DNA of 64,000 bases from Actinoplanes lutulentus (GTDB lineage: Bacteria > Actinomycetota > Actinomycetes > Mycobacteriales > Micromonosporaceae): contig NZ_QLMJ01000022.1 in the NCBI RefSeq assembly GCF_003259845.1, positions 62,001 to 126,000 on the forward strand. The letters are read 5' to 3'. A program made the translations under genes and the position numbers. Under the pieces are notes generated by a model, which did no database searches, had not been told where the DNA came from, and was given only the letters and a program-made list of their open reading frames with translations. Positions within the stretch are counted from its first letter, which is position 1; each line of letters opens with the position of its first letter. This document shows positions 43,665-51,046 of this stretch, one piece after another.

Positions 43665-43777
43665 CTCCTGGCCGGTTCAGGCCCCTGGGCGGATCGGGCT
43701 CCTGGCTAATTCAGGCTCCTGGCCGGTTCAGGCTCCTGGCCGGATCGGGCTTCTGGCTTGTTCAGGATTCTGGCTGG
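43665..43777. repeat. 17-bp tandem repeat overlapping an oxidoreductase stop codon
   Basis: Six full units start at 43665, 43682, 43699, 43716, 43733 and 43750, with a partial seventh at 43767. The consensus is CTCCTGGCCGGTTCAGG. The 3' part of the unit varies between TTCAGG and ATCGGG. The last units enter the minus-strand gene at 43762-44154, whose final codons and TGA are made of repeat sequence. Confidence 0.9.
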
Positions 43778-44154
43778 AGGGTGATGACGATGCCGATCCC
43801 TGCCGGGCGCTTGATGTGGAGGAGCCGGGTCAGGGTGCCGCCGATGCGGGCGGAGACGTAACGGCTCTCCAGCAGGCGGCGTGCGGCCTCGGTCTCGGAC
43901 GGCGGCAGGAGCGTGGCGGTGCCGCGGACCGGGCGGGCATCCGGGTCGATCTTGCCGCGGACGTCGCAGCGGACGATCTCTACCTGCGCGTTCCTGCGGA
44001 GGCGCTTGACCTTCCAGGCGTCGGCGGACGAGACGGTGGTGATGGTGTCGCCGTCGGCCACGTGCCAGACCGGGGTTGCCACCGGGGTGCCGTCCTTGCG
44101 GTACGTGGTCAGGCTGATCTGCTTGCTGGCGGCGATATCCGCGGGCACGGTCAT
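43762..44154 (-). CDS. PPOX-class F420-dependent oxidoreductase-like protein
   Basis: The 130-aa protein has the split beta-barrel of the pyridoxamine-oxidase-like superfamily. It shows ISLTTYRKDGTPVATPVWHVADGD, the cofactor region SSADAWKVKRLRRNAQVEI and RPVRGTATLL. This subgroup usually binds F420 rather than FMN and reduces small unsaturated compounds; the cofactor is inferred. The last three residues PES and the stop codon lie in a 17-bp tandem repeat, so the C-terminus may vary among strains. Confidence 0.85.
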   Translation of the reverse strand: MTVPADIAASKQISLTTYRKDGTPVATPVWHVADGDTITTVSSADAWKVKRLRRNAQVEIVRCDVRGKIDPDARPVRGTATLLPPSETEAARRLLESRYVSARIGGTLTRLLHIKRPAGIGIVITLQPES

Positions 44155-44218
44155 GCTGGTGATCCTATTGCCGGGCCGCTGAGATCCGGCTGTGTGACGG
44201 CACCCGTCGGGCGGTGGA

Positions 44219-44247
44219 TTGTGCCGGCATCTCGACCTTGATACACA
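44219..44247 (+). promoter_or_regulatory. Promoter giving a leaderless transcript
   Basis: -35 TTGTGC (44219-44224) and -10 TACACA (44242-44247) are 17 bp apart. The start would fall at or next to ATG 44254, 6 bp later, and no SD is present. This supports ATG 44254 over the in-frame TTG 44248. Confidence 0.55.
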
Positions 44248-44253
44248 TTGGCA

Positions 44254-45531
44254 ATGACAAATATTGTGACGCGGGCCACCGCGGTGGCGCTGGCCGGGGC
44301 GCTCGTCGCCGCCAGCGCTGTAACGCCTGCCTCGGCGGCTCCGGCCGTGCGGGGTGTGCTGCTGCCGGTCCCGGCGGCGGGGCCGGGGGAGGCGCTCGCC
44401 GTCACGGCGTCCGACGTGTCACCGCTGGGTGTGGTGGCCGGCACCGCACGCGTCACCACCACCGGGCCGGACGGGAACACGTCCATCGTCGAGACGCCGT
44501 ACCGATGGGCGGGCCTGCCACGCGTCGGCTGGCAGCGTCAGCGGCTCGCGTTGCCGGCCGGTGCGACCTCGGGCTCGGTCAGCAGCATCACCGACCTCGG
44601 CGAGGTCGCCGGTGACGTGACAGTCGACGGTGCGACCCGGGCGACCCGGTGGTCGATCACCGGTACGACCGCGACGCTGATCGGCGAGCCGCGCAGCCGG
44701 GCCGGCGCGGTGGACCCGCGCGGCGCCACGTGGGGAGTGTCCACCGCCGGACCGGAACTGATCTCCGGCAAGGCCGAGCTGGTCGCCCGCTCCGGCACGC
44801 GCACGCTGCTGAGCGGAACGCCGGAGCTCGACGCCGGATACCGCCGGTACGTCATCTCGATCAACGCGACCGGCACCACTCTGGTGTCCGTCTTCAGCGG
44901 CGTCGGCCAGGGCACGACCGCCCGTCCGGTGCTGTGGAGGGACGGCGCGACGGTGCCGGTGCCGGTGTTCGGTACGGCGTACCTCGGCCCCGCCTGCGTC
45001 TCCCGGGTCCAGGCCGACGGCAGCGTCGTGGCCAGCGGGTTCAGCGTGACCGGTGGGCTGCCGAAGTACGTGCTGCTCCGGCACACCGGCGGGGTGCCCG
45101 GCACGAACGTGATCCTGACCGAGGCGACCCAGGGCCAGCCGGTCGGCGGCCTGGTGTGCCCGTCCGGGCAGACGGTCAACAACCTCGCTGCCGACGGCGG
45201 GGTGGCCGGTGTCCTGAGCGACGCGTCCGGCGGACGCAGCGCCGCGTACTGGAACGCCGCGAACCAGGTGACCGTCGTGCCGCTGGCCGCCGGAGAACTC
45301 AGCGCGCAGGGTGTGGCCGTCGCCAACGGCCGGCGGATGGTGATCCTGGCCGACGGCGCCGACGGCACCAACCGGTTGTCGCTCTGGCACGACGGCGTGC
45401 GTACTGAGCTGCCGGCGCCGCGGGGCTGGACCATCCGCTCGGTGGTGGAGCTGACCGAGTCCGGTGTGCTGATCGCGAACGTGCAGGACGCCGCGGGAAC
45501 CATCCGGCCGGCCGCGTGGTCGCTGTCGTGA
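44254..45531 (+). CDS. Secreted HAF-repeat-like beta-propeller protein
   Basis: The 425-aa protein has a signal peptide (ATAVALAGALVAASAVTPASA). It continues with repeats in which a short beta motif precedes phrases such as VTASDVSPLGVVAGTA, VSSITDLGEVAGDV, ISINATGTTLVSVF and NNLAADGGVAGVL. This pattern resembles extracellular HAF-type propellers. No catalytic residues can be named. It overlaps the next secreted protein gene by 4 bp (GTGA), so the two are probably made together. Confidence 0.65.
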   Translation: MTNIVTRATAVALAGALVAASAVTPASAAPAVRGVLLPVPAAGPGEALAVTASDVSPLGVVAGTARVTTTGPDGNTSIVETPYRWAGLPRVGWQRQRLALPAGATSGSVSSITDLGEVAGDVTVDGATRATRWSITGTTATLIGEPRSRAGAVDPRGATWGVSTAGPELISGKAELVARSGTRTLLSGTPELDAGYRRYVISINATGTTLVSVFSGVGQGTTARPVLWRDGATVPVPVFGTAYLGPACVSRVQADGSVVASGFSVTGGLPKYVLLRHTGGVPGTNVILTEATQGQPVGGLVCPSGQTVNNLAADGGVAGVLSDASGGRSAAYWNAANQVTVVPLAAGELSAQGVAVANGRRMVILADGADGTNRLSLWHDGVRTELPAPRGWTIRSVVELTESGVLIANVQDAAGTIRPAAWSLS

Positions 45532-46880
45532 GGCGGTCCTTCGTCGCGCTCGTCTCGATCCTTGCGCTGGTGGCGGTCGGGGCTCCGGCCGAGGCCGCCG
45601 CGCCGACCGTCACCCTCTCCCGGTCGACCGTGCTGACCACGGCCGGGCGTACGGCGCTGACGTACACCGGTTACATGAACGGTGAGTCGTTCCAGCAGGA
45701 CGGGATCGTCACGTACGGCAGCTGGCAGTACTCGGCGTTCTGGGATCAGAGCGGTTACGTGAACCTGTCCCGGCGGCTGCTCCCGTCGGGGGCCTGGTCG
45801 AACCTGCGGCTGACCGATTACGTCACTACCTCGACCGACTCGCACAACACCATCAGCATCGGCATCGCGCCGGCGGACGGCACCATCCACCTGGCGTTCG
45901 ACACGCACTCGTCGCAACTGCGGTACCGCAAGTCGGTGAGCGGCCTGGCCACCGCGGCCACCTGGTCCACCGCGAGTTTCGGCGCCGTGCAGACGAAGCT
46001 GACCAGCGTCGCCATGGACGTCGTCACCTATCCGCAGTTCTTCGCGCATCCGGACGGCACGCTGCAACTGGCGATCCGCACCGGGTACAGCGGGACCGGC
46101 GACGAGGTGCTCTACGAGTACCGGGCCGGCGCGTGGTCGTCCATCGGCGAGTTCATCGACGGCACCACGGCCGGCAACAACGCGTACCTGTTCGGCATCG
46201 AGTACGACAACTTCGATCCGGCGGTGCCGCTGCTGCACGCCACGTGGACGGTGCGGGAGACGTCGGACGCGAGCACGAACCACGATCTTTTTTACGCGTA
46301 CAGCAAAGACAAGGGACGCACGTGGCGCAACAGCGCCGGAAGCGTGGTGGCGACCAGCGGGACCAATCCGCTGCGCTCGGACGCGGCGGATCTCAGGGTG
46401 TGGGGCATCGCCCAGAACCGTGGGCTGATCAACCAGGAATCGCAGGTGGTCGACGCGGCCGGCATCGTGCACGTGCTCGCGTCGCATCTGCCGGCGGCCG
46501 CGGCCAGCAACACCAATTTCACGGCGGCGCGGGAGTCGGCGGTGCTGGTGCATTACTGGCGGGACAAGGCCAGCAAGGTGTGGCATCAGACCTACACCCC
46601 GTTCTTGGAACGGTCCGCGCGCGGCGACATCGCGGTCGATTCCAAGGACAATCTGTACGTGGTCAGCGGTGACTCCAGCACACGGAAGCTGCACATCGAG
46701 ACCGCGTCGAAGGCGTCCGCGTGGAGTGACTGGGCGCTGCGCTGGACGTCGTCGGCGATCTACTTCTCCGATCCGCTGATCGACCACCAGCGGCTGAAGT
46801 CGTCGAACGTGCTGAGTTTCTTCGCTCCGCGGTACGGCGGCAGCCAGATCGACGTGCAGGATTGGACGGTCAGCGGCTGA
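45528..46880 (+). CDS. Secreted BNR-repeat protein, possible polysaccharide lyase or glycosidase
   Basis: GTG 45528 overlaps the previous stop and gives 450 aa with signal peptide VALVSILALVAVGAPAEA. The body matches BNR repeat-containing proteins of the BNR_4 type: DSHNTISIGIAPADGTIHLAFDTH, LRYRKSVSG, GYSGTGDEVLYEY, HATWTVRETSD and DLFYAYSKDKGRTWRNSAG. Members are found among ulvan- and rhamnogalacturonan-active enzymes. The substrate here is unknown. Its 3' end overlaps the convergent membrane-protein gene by 11 bp. Confidence 0.75.
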   Translation: MRRSFVALVSILALVAVGAPAEAAAPTVTLSRSTVLTTAGRTALTYTGYMNGESFQQDGIVTYGSWQYSAFWDQSGYVNLSRRLLPSGAWSNLRLTDYVTTSTDSHNTISIGIAPADGTIHLAFDTHSSQLRYRKSVSGLATAATWSTASFGAVQTKLTSVAMDVVTYPQFFAHPDGTLQLAIRTGYSGTGDEVLYEYRAGAWSSIGEFIDGTTAGNNAYLFGIEYDNFDPAVPLLHATWTVRETSDASTNHDLFYAYSKDKGRTWRNSAGSVVATSGTNPLRSDAADLRVWGIAQNRGLINQESQVVDAAGIVHVLASHLPAAAASNTNFTAARESAVLVHYWRDKASKVWHQTYTPFLERSARGDIAVDSKDNLYVVSGDSSTRKLHIETASKASAWSDWALRWTSSAIYFSDPLIDHQRLKSSNVLSFFAPRYGGSQIDVQDWTVSG

Positions 46881-47706
46881 GCTCGACTCTCAGCCCGGTG
46901 CCGTCGGGCAGGACTATCGCGCGTGCCGCCGGGTCGCCGTGCCAGCCCGACGGCAGCAGGAACCAGCGGTCGTTGCGGTATACCAGCAGCCGGAGCCCGG
47001 TGTACTGATACCGGTACGCGACGCCCTCGCCGAGATCGGTCCGGACAACGCCCGGTCCGGCGAGGGACAGGTCGTCGGTGCTCAGGACGACCGCGTTCGC
47101 CAGCACGCCCAGGTTGCCGCTCAGACCGGCGGCCAGCCGGTCGCCGGTCTGCTGCGCGTAGACCGAGAACGCCCAGAACAGGCCGACCACCACGACGCCG
47201 GCGACGATGCCGCGCCGGAGCAGGCGCTCGGTGCGTTCGCCGGCCGTCCACAGCGAGACGGCCACCTCCAGCAGCAGCACACCCGTGATCAGCGCGGCGG
47301 CCGCTGTCAGCGGGGTGAGCAGGCTGGTTCGGCCGAAGAGGACGCCGACGCCGGGCGCCAGCAGCAGGAGGGCCAGGGCGATGACCTCGCTCAGGACCGC
47401 CTGCCGGTGCCGCGGGCGGTTCTCCAGGGCCCGGGTCAGCAGGCGGTGGGCCAGCAGCACGACCGCGGCGCCGAGCAGCACCGCGGCACAGGGGCGGAAC
47501 GCCACCCCGGCGCTGCGGAGCAGGTAGTCCTGGGTGGTGTACTTCAGCAGGTTGGCGTCGATGCCGAACTCGGAGAAGATCGCGTTCGTGCGTACCCAGC
47601 CGAAGTAGTAGAGCAGGCCGGTCAGCGTGGCGAACGGGGCGACGACCAGTCCGACGGCTTCGAGGACACGGATGAGCACGGCCGTGCCCGCGGCCTCACT
47701 CTCCAC
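46870..47706 (-). CDS. Membrane protein of unknown function
   Basis: The 278-aa protein has about five membrane helices (TLTGLLYYFGWV, RPCAAVLLGAAVVLLAHRLL, LSEVIALALLLLAPGVGVLFG, LTAAAALITGVLLLEVAVSLW, IVAGVVVVGLFWAFSVYA). An extracytoplasmic domain of about 100 residues follows (LSTDDLSLAGPGVVRTDLGEGVAYRYQYTGLRLLVYRNDRWFLLP). The pattern recurs in actinomycete proteins of unknown role. It overlaps the lipoprotein gene upstream by 11 bp; the two probably act together at the membrane. Confidence 0.7.
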   Translation of the reverse strand: MESEAAGTAVLIRVLEAVGLVVAPFATLTGLLYYFGWVRTNAIFSEFGIDANLLKYTTQDYLLRSAGVAFRPCAAVLLGAAVVLLAHRLLTRALENRPRHRQAVLSEVIALALLLLAPGVGVLFGRTSLLTPLTAAAALITGVLLLEVAVSLWTAGERTERLLRRGIVAGVVVVGLFWAFSVYAQQTGDRLAAGLSGNLGVLANAVVLSTDDLSLAGPGVVRTDLGEGVAYRYQYTGLRLLVYRNDRWFLLPSGWHGDPAARAIVLPDGTGLRVELSR

Positions 47707-48169
47707 TGCCGTCCGTGGAGGTGGGCGCCGTCGTCGTCGGCTTGGCGCCGGTGGGTGACGGCGAGGTGCCGTGCGGGATCGGCGACGGCCGCGAGGTGAC
47801 GCCGGGGATCTCCGGGTCGAACGACGTGCTGGCGGCGAGTGTCGGCTGCGGATGGACGCCCGGTATCTCCGGAATGAGGGACGTTTCGGCGAGCGTCGGC
47901 TGCACCGTCACACCCGGGATCTCCGGCCCGGGTTGTGACGTCCCGATCACGTATGGCTCAGCGCTGTGGATCTCGGGCTCGACCTCCCCGGGCTCCACCT
48001 CGCCGGGCACGACCTTCGCGGGCACCTTCGTGCTGGGGGAGACCGTCGTCTGAGCGGGCGACGATGGCGACGGCGGTGGTGGGGTGTTCTCCTGATCGGG
48101 ACATCCGGTCAGCGACAAGGTCGCGGCCATCAGAAGGCAGCAACCCAAGCCTTTGCGGCCCACGTCCAT
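47696..48169 (-). CDS. Pro-rich lipoprotein with PEIPGV repeats
   Basis: From ATG 48169 the product has 157 aa with lipobox SLTGC (Cys near residue 23). The rest is disordered and rich in Pro, Thr and Ser. A GEVEPGEVEPE repeat is followed by three PEIPGV units spaced by 18-19 residues (PEIPGVTVQPTLAE, PEIPGVHPQPTLAA, PEIPGVTSRPSP). No domain is recognised; it may be a wall spacer or interaction stalk. It is translationally coupled to the membrane protein. Confidence 0.65.
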   Translation of the reverse strand: MDVGRKGLGCCLLMAATLSLTGCPDQENTPPPPSPSSPAQTTVSPSTKVPAKVVPGEVEPGEVEPEIHSAEPYVIGTSQPGPEIPGVTVQPTLAETSLIPEIPGVHPQPTLAASTSFDPEIPGVTSRPSPIPHGTSPSPTGAKPTTTAPTSTDGSGE

Positions 48170-48243
48170 TCCGGCATTGTCACGCTGCGTCCCGGGACAG
48201 AGCACTCACCGGAACGGGTACTTCGGATCGGATGATTGGTCGC

Positions 48244-48283
48244 GTCGTGCGGGGATGCCTGGCAGAGAACATCCCCGCACGAC
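48244..48283 (-). terminator. Hairpin terminator after the GH43 gene
   Basis: GTCGTGCGGGGATG (48244-48257) and CATCCCCGCACGAC (48270-48283) form a perfect 14-bp stem around a 12-nt loop. A second small hairpin (ACCAGGA-CTCA-TCCTGGT, 48298-48315) lies between it and the GH43 stop. Together they occupy most of the 200-bp gap 48170-48369; I see nothing else there. Confidence 0.7.
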
Positions 48284-48369
48284 CACAAGGTGGTTCAACC
48301 AGGACTCATCCTGGTGCCCCGACGTGACGGTCCGTCCTCGGAATCATGTCGAAGCTGTGACAGCCACGC

Positions 48370-49407
48370 CTACTCGAAGAACTTGATGCCGAATCCGGTG
48401 TTGCTGGTCGCGCCCGGCACGTTCGCCCTGGTGTACGTCGTGTTTCCCCACCACGCGAACGACCCGGTGTGCCAGTACCGGTTCTCCCAGGCGTACGGCA
48501 TGCCCTTGGGAACGGCGTGGTACATCAGCGGGAATCGGGACCCGGCCGGAGGGCTCGTCGCGATGTCGCCGTCGAGCAGCACGAAGCTATGGTGGCCGGG
48601 CCCGTCGGCGTACAGCGTCGGATCCCAGCCGGCCATCATCGTGGCGCGGTTCGAGCCGAACAGGCAGCCGTTCGACTTGTACCAGTCCCACACGTACGTC
48701 GGATCGCCGCCGGCCCGCAGCCGCAGGTCGGCGATGCAGTACTGGTTGCTCCAGCTGCCGTTCGCGGAGTACGTGATGTGCAGCTGACCGTTCGGGTCGC
48801 GGATCGCCTCCGGTCCCTCGTTGATGAACGGGTTGCCGACCACCCGCTCCCAGCTCTCCCGGGGCTGCGAGATGACGTACCGGGCGCCGGTCGTCGTGGT
48901 CGGGCTGCTCATCCGGGCGATGTAGAGGTTCTGTTCGACGTTGGTGTCACCGGCCCAGCCGGACCAGGAGAACCAGCGCTGCCCGCCGAAGACGAACATG
49001 GTGCCGTCGATGGCCCACTTGTCGTCCGGCAGCGCCATCCGGATCGCGCCCGTGTAACCGGACGCGGGCGACGCCGAGCTGATCACGTACATCCGGTGGG
49101 CGGCGCCGCGCCCGGCGGTGAAGTAGATGTAGTACCGGCCGCCGTCGCGGTGGATCTCCGGCGCCCAGACCTCGCCGAGGTTGCCGGTGTCCGACCAGAC
49201 CTGCTGCGCGGACGCGGTCGCCAGGGCGTCCGGCGACGACGCCTGCCGCACGGCGATGCCGCCGCCCAGCGACTGCACGCCGATGTAGGTGCCGCCGACC
49301 CGCAGCACGCTCGGATCCGCAGCCCGCAGGCTGGTCCGTGCCGCACTGGCGGGCATGGCCGGTATCAGAGCGAGCAGGATCGCCAGGACGGCCACGCGCC
49401 GGATCAT
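48370..49407 (-). CDS. Secreted GH43-like arabinosidase
   Basis: ATG 49407 overlaps the protease stop (ATGA). The 345-aa product has a signal peptide ending PASAA. GH43-type acidic motifs are visible: AADPSVLRVGGTY, AIDGTMFVFGGQRW and INEGPEAIRDPNGQLHITYSA. It consists of the catalytic propeller only. An alpha-L-arabinofuranosidase or xylosidase is likely. Coupling to a secreted protease gene and a CebR-like operator suggests use on plant cell-wall material. Confidence 0.82.
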   Translation of the reverse strand: MIRRVAVLAILLALIPAMPASAARTSLRAADPSVLRVGGTYIGVQSLGGGIAVRQASSPDALATASAQQVWSDTGNLGEVWAPEIHRDGGRYYIYFTAGRGAAHRMYVISSASPASGYTGAIRMALPDDKWAIDGTMFVFGGQRWFSWSGWAGDTNVEQNLYIARMSSPTTTTGARYVISQPRESWERVVGNPFINEGPEAIRDPNGQLHITYSANGSWSNQYCIADLRLRAGGDPTYVWDWYKSNGCLFGSNRATMMAGWDPTLYADGPGHHSFVLLDGDIATSPPAGSRFPLMYHAVPKGMPYAWENRYWHTGSFAWWGNTTYTRANVPGATSNTGFGIKFFE

Positions 49408-50912
49408 CGGCGCCACTTCTGGTTCAGGGTTCCGGCGCAGTCCCACAGCTGGATGCGGGCGCCGTCGTTGCCGTTCCAGTCCTTGATGTCGAGGCACTTG
49501 TTGGCCTGCGGGTTCACCAGGTCACCGGCCGCGCTGAGCACCCACTGCTGCGCCGGGTTGCCGCTGCACCCGGCGATCTGGATTTCCACGCCGCTGGTGG
49601 TCGAGCCCCACGGCACGTCCAGGCACTTGTTGTTGCCGGTGCGCAGCGCGCCGCCGACGGCCTCCCACTTCTGCGCGCCGGAGTTGTTGCAGTTCCACAT
49701 CTGCACCAGCACGCCGTCGGCGAAGTTGCCGTTCGGCACGTCCAGGCACTTGTTGTTCCAGTTGCTGATCAGCGCGCCACCGCCACCGCCGCCACCGGAC
49801 GTGGTCAGCGACAGGCCGTAGACCCCGAGGATCTCGTTGACCGGCTGGAACCACATGGTGCCGCCGCTGGTGCAGTCGCCGGTGCCGCCGGACGTGACAC
49901 CCTGCGCCTGGTTGCCGGAGATCCACGAGCCGCCCGAGTCGCCGGGCTGCGCGCAGGCGTTGCTGCGGCTCAGGCCGGAGACCGAACCCTGCGCGTAGTT
50001 GATCGTCTCGTTCTTGCCGAGCAGCGTGCCGCAGCGCCAGCCGGTGGTGCGTCCGGAGCGGCAGATCGAGCTGCCGATCGCGGCCTCCTGCGAACCGGCG
50101 ACGACCACGTTGCCACCGGAGTAGTTGTTCACCCAGGGTTGTGACACCCAGTTGCCGTTCGTGCGTACCCATGCGTAGTCGTTGCCGGGGAAGGATGAGC
50201 CGGCGAACGTACCCTGAGCCTGGTTGTTGAAGCCCAGGGTCGGGCTGCCGGTGCCGCCGCAGTGACCGGCCGTGACGAAGCCGCCGGCGACGGCGAATCC
50301 GACCGAGCAGAGCGTGTTGCCGTTGATGACGTATTGGTCGCCGCCGCGCGTGTCATACATCGGCACCGGTCGCTGCGCCTCGGTGCGCACGGTCACCGCG
50401 CCGGCGCCGCTCTCCGCCGCAAAACGCCTGGCCGCGGCCTCGGCGCCGGGCGCGGCGGTGATCACCACACGGTTGGCCGCCGTGTCCACATACCAACTTC
50501 GGACGGCGTCCGGCGCTTGCGCGCCGCGTCGGTCCAGCTTGGCGCGGTCCGCTGCCAGGTCTTTTTCGGTACGCGCAACGAGCTTCGCGTCGGCACCCTC
50601 AGCCCTGACCTTCGTGGCGTCGGCCGCGCTGGTCACCGCCACGGTGAGGCGGGTCGCGCCGTCCGGGATCCAGGCGCCGCCGAACCGGGCGCCGAGCTGC
50701 CGGCGCAGGCGGTTCTCGATGACCGGCGCGGCGGCCTCGGTGGTGAGCCGGTCGGCGATCTCGTCCTGGTCGAGGCCGAGGTCGCGGCTCATCGCGGCGA
50801 ACATGCCGGTGTCCGCCGGTGCCGCCGGCGCTTCCGCGGCGGAAGCCGCAGCGGGGAACGGGGTCAGAGCGGCGGCGGTGAGCGTCGCCGTGAGAACGAT
50901 GCGACGGAACAT
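49404..50912 (-). CDS. Secreted streptogrisin-like S1 protease with ricin-type lectin tail
   Basis: From ATG 50912, behind AAGGACGAG, the protein has 502 aa with a signal peptide ending AASAA. A prodomain (about residues 30-180) contains the alpha-lytic protease inhibitor-like region. The chymotrypsin fold follows, with triad motifs TAGHCGG, GNDYAWVR and CAQPGDSGGSW. After a Gly8 linker comes a ricin B beta-trefoil with three QxW-type blocks (QMWNCNNSGAQKW, QIAGCSGNPAQQW, QLWDCAGTLNQKW). The lectin probably anchors the protease on sugar polymers. The GH43 gene is coupled downstream. Confidence 0.92.
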   Translation of the reverse strand: MFRRIVLTATLTAAALTPFPAAASAAEAPAAPADTGMFAAMSRDLGLDQDEIADRLTTEAAAPVIENRLRRQLGARFGGAWIPDGATRLTVAVTSAADATKVRAEGADAKLVARTEKDLAADRAKLDRRGAQAPDAVRSWYVDTAANRVVITAAPGAEAAARRFAAESGAGAVTVRTEAQRPVPMYDTRGGDQYVINGNTLCSVGFAVAGGFVTAGHCGGTGSPTLGFNNQAQGTFAGSSFPGNDYAWVRTNGNWVSQPWVNNYSGGNVVVAGSQEAAIGSSICRSGRTTGWRCGTLLGKNETINYAQGSVSGLSRSNACAQPGDSGGSWISGNQAQGVTSGGTGDCTSGGTMWFQPVNEILGVYGLSLTTSGGGGGGGALISNWNNKCLDVPNGNFADGVLVQMWNCNNSGAQKWEAVGGALRTGNNKCLDVPWGSTTSGVEIQIAGCSGNPAQQWVLSAAGDLVNPQANKCLDIKDWNGNDGARIQLWDCAGTLNQKWRR

Positions 50913-50953
50913 AGCTCGTCCTTTCACGCGGGGATGGCGGGGATTTCGGGGCG

Positions 50954-50967
50954 TGAGAGCGCTCTCA
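50954..50967. promoter_or_regulatory. CebR-like LacI-family operator
   Basis: TGAGAGCGCTCTCA is a perfect 14-bp palindrome. It closely resembles the TGGGAGCGCTCCCA box of CebR, the cellobiose-responsive LacI regulator of actinomycetes. It lies 41 bp upstream of the protease start, just after the predicted -10 element, so a repressor bound here would block the protease-GH43 operon. Confidence 0.75.
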
Positions 50968-50973
50968 GATCGA

Positions 50974-51002
50974 ACCCTGTCATTCCGTTGCCGGCCTGTC
51001 AA
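50974..51002 (-). promoter_or_regulatory. Promoter of the protease-GH43 operon
   Basis: On the minus strand a perfect -35 TTGACA (51002-50997) and a weak -10 CAGGGT (50979-50974) are 17 bp apart. The predicted start falls at the edge of the palindrome at 50954-50967. Confidence 0.5.
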
Positions 51003-51011
51003 TGAACCCTA

Positions 51012-51041
51012 TTTACAAGTTCAGTTAACAGTCCTAATAAT
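51012..51041 (+). promoter_or_regulatory. Leaderless promoter of the chitinase gene
   Basis: -35 TTTACA (51012-51017) and -10 AATAAT (51036-51041) are 18 bp apart. ATG 51047 follows 5 bp after the -10 element, and no SD is present, so the mRNA probably starts at the start codon. The -10 lies in the palindrome CTAATAATTAG (51034-51044). Confidence 0.65.
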
Positions 51042-51046
51042 TAGCC

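Noticed and set aside
43665..43777. Tandem repeats as a small CRISPR array
   Set aside because: Units are 17 bp, directly adjacent and without spacers, and no cas genes are present.
44248..44253. TTG start for the HAF-like secreted protein
   Set aside because: The predicted promoter places the transcription start at ATG 44254, and the signal peptide is complete from there.
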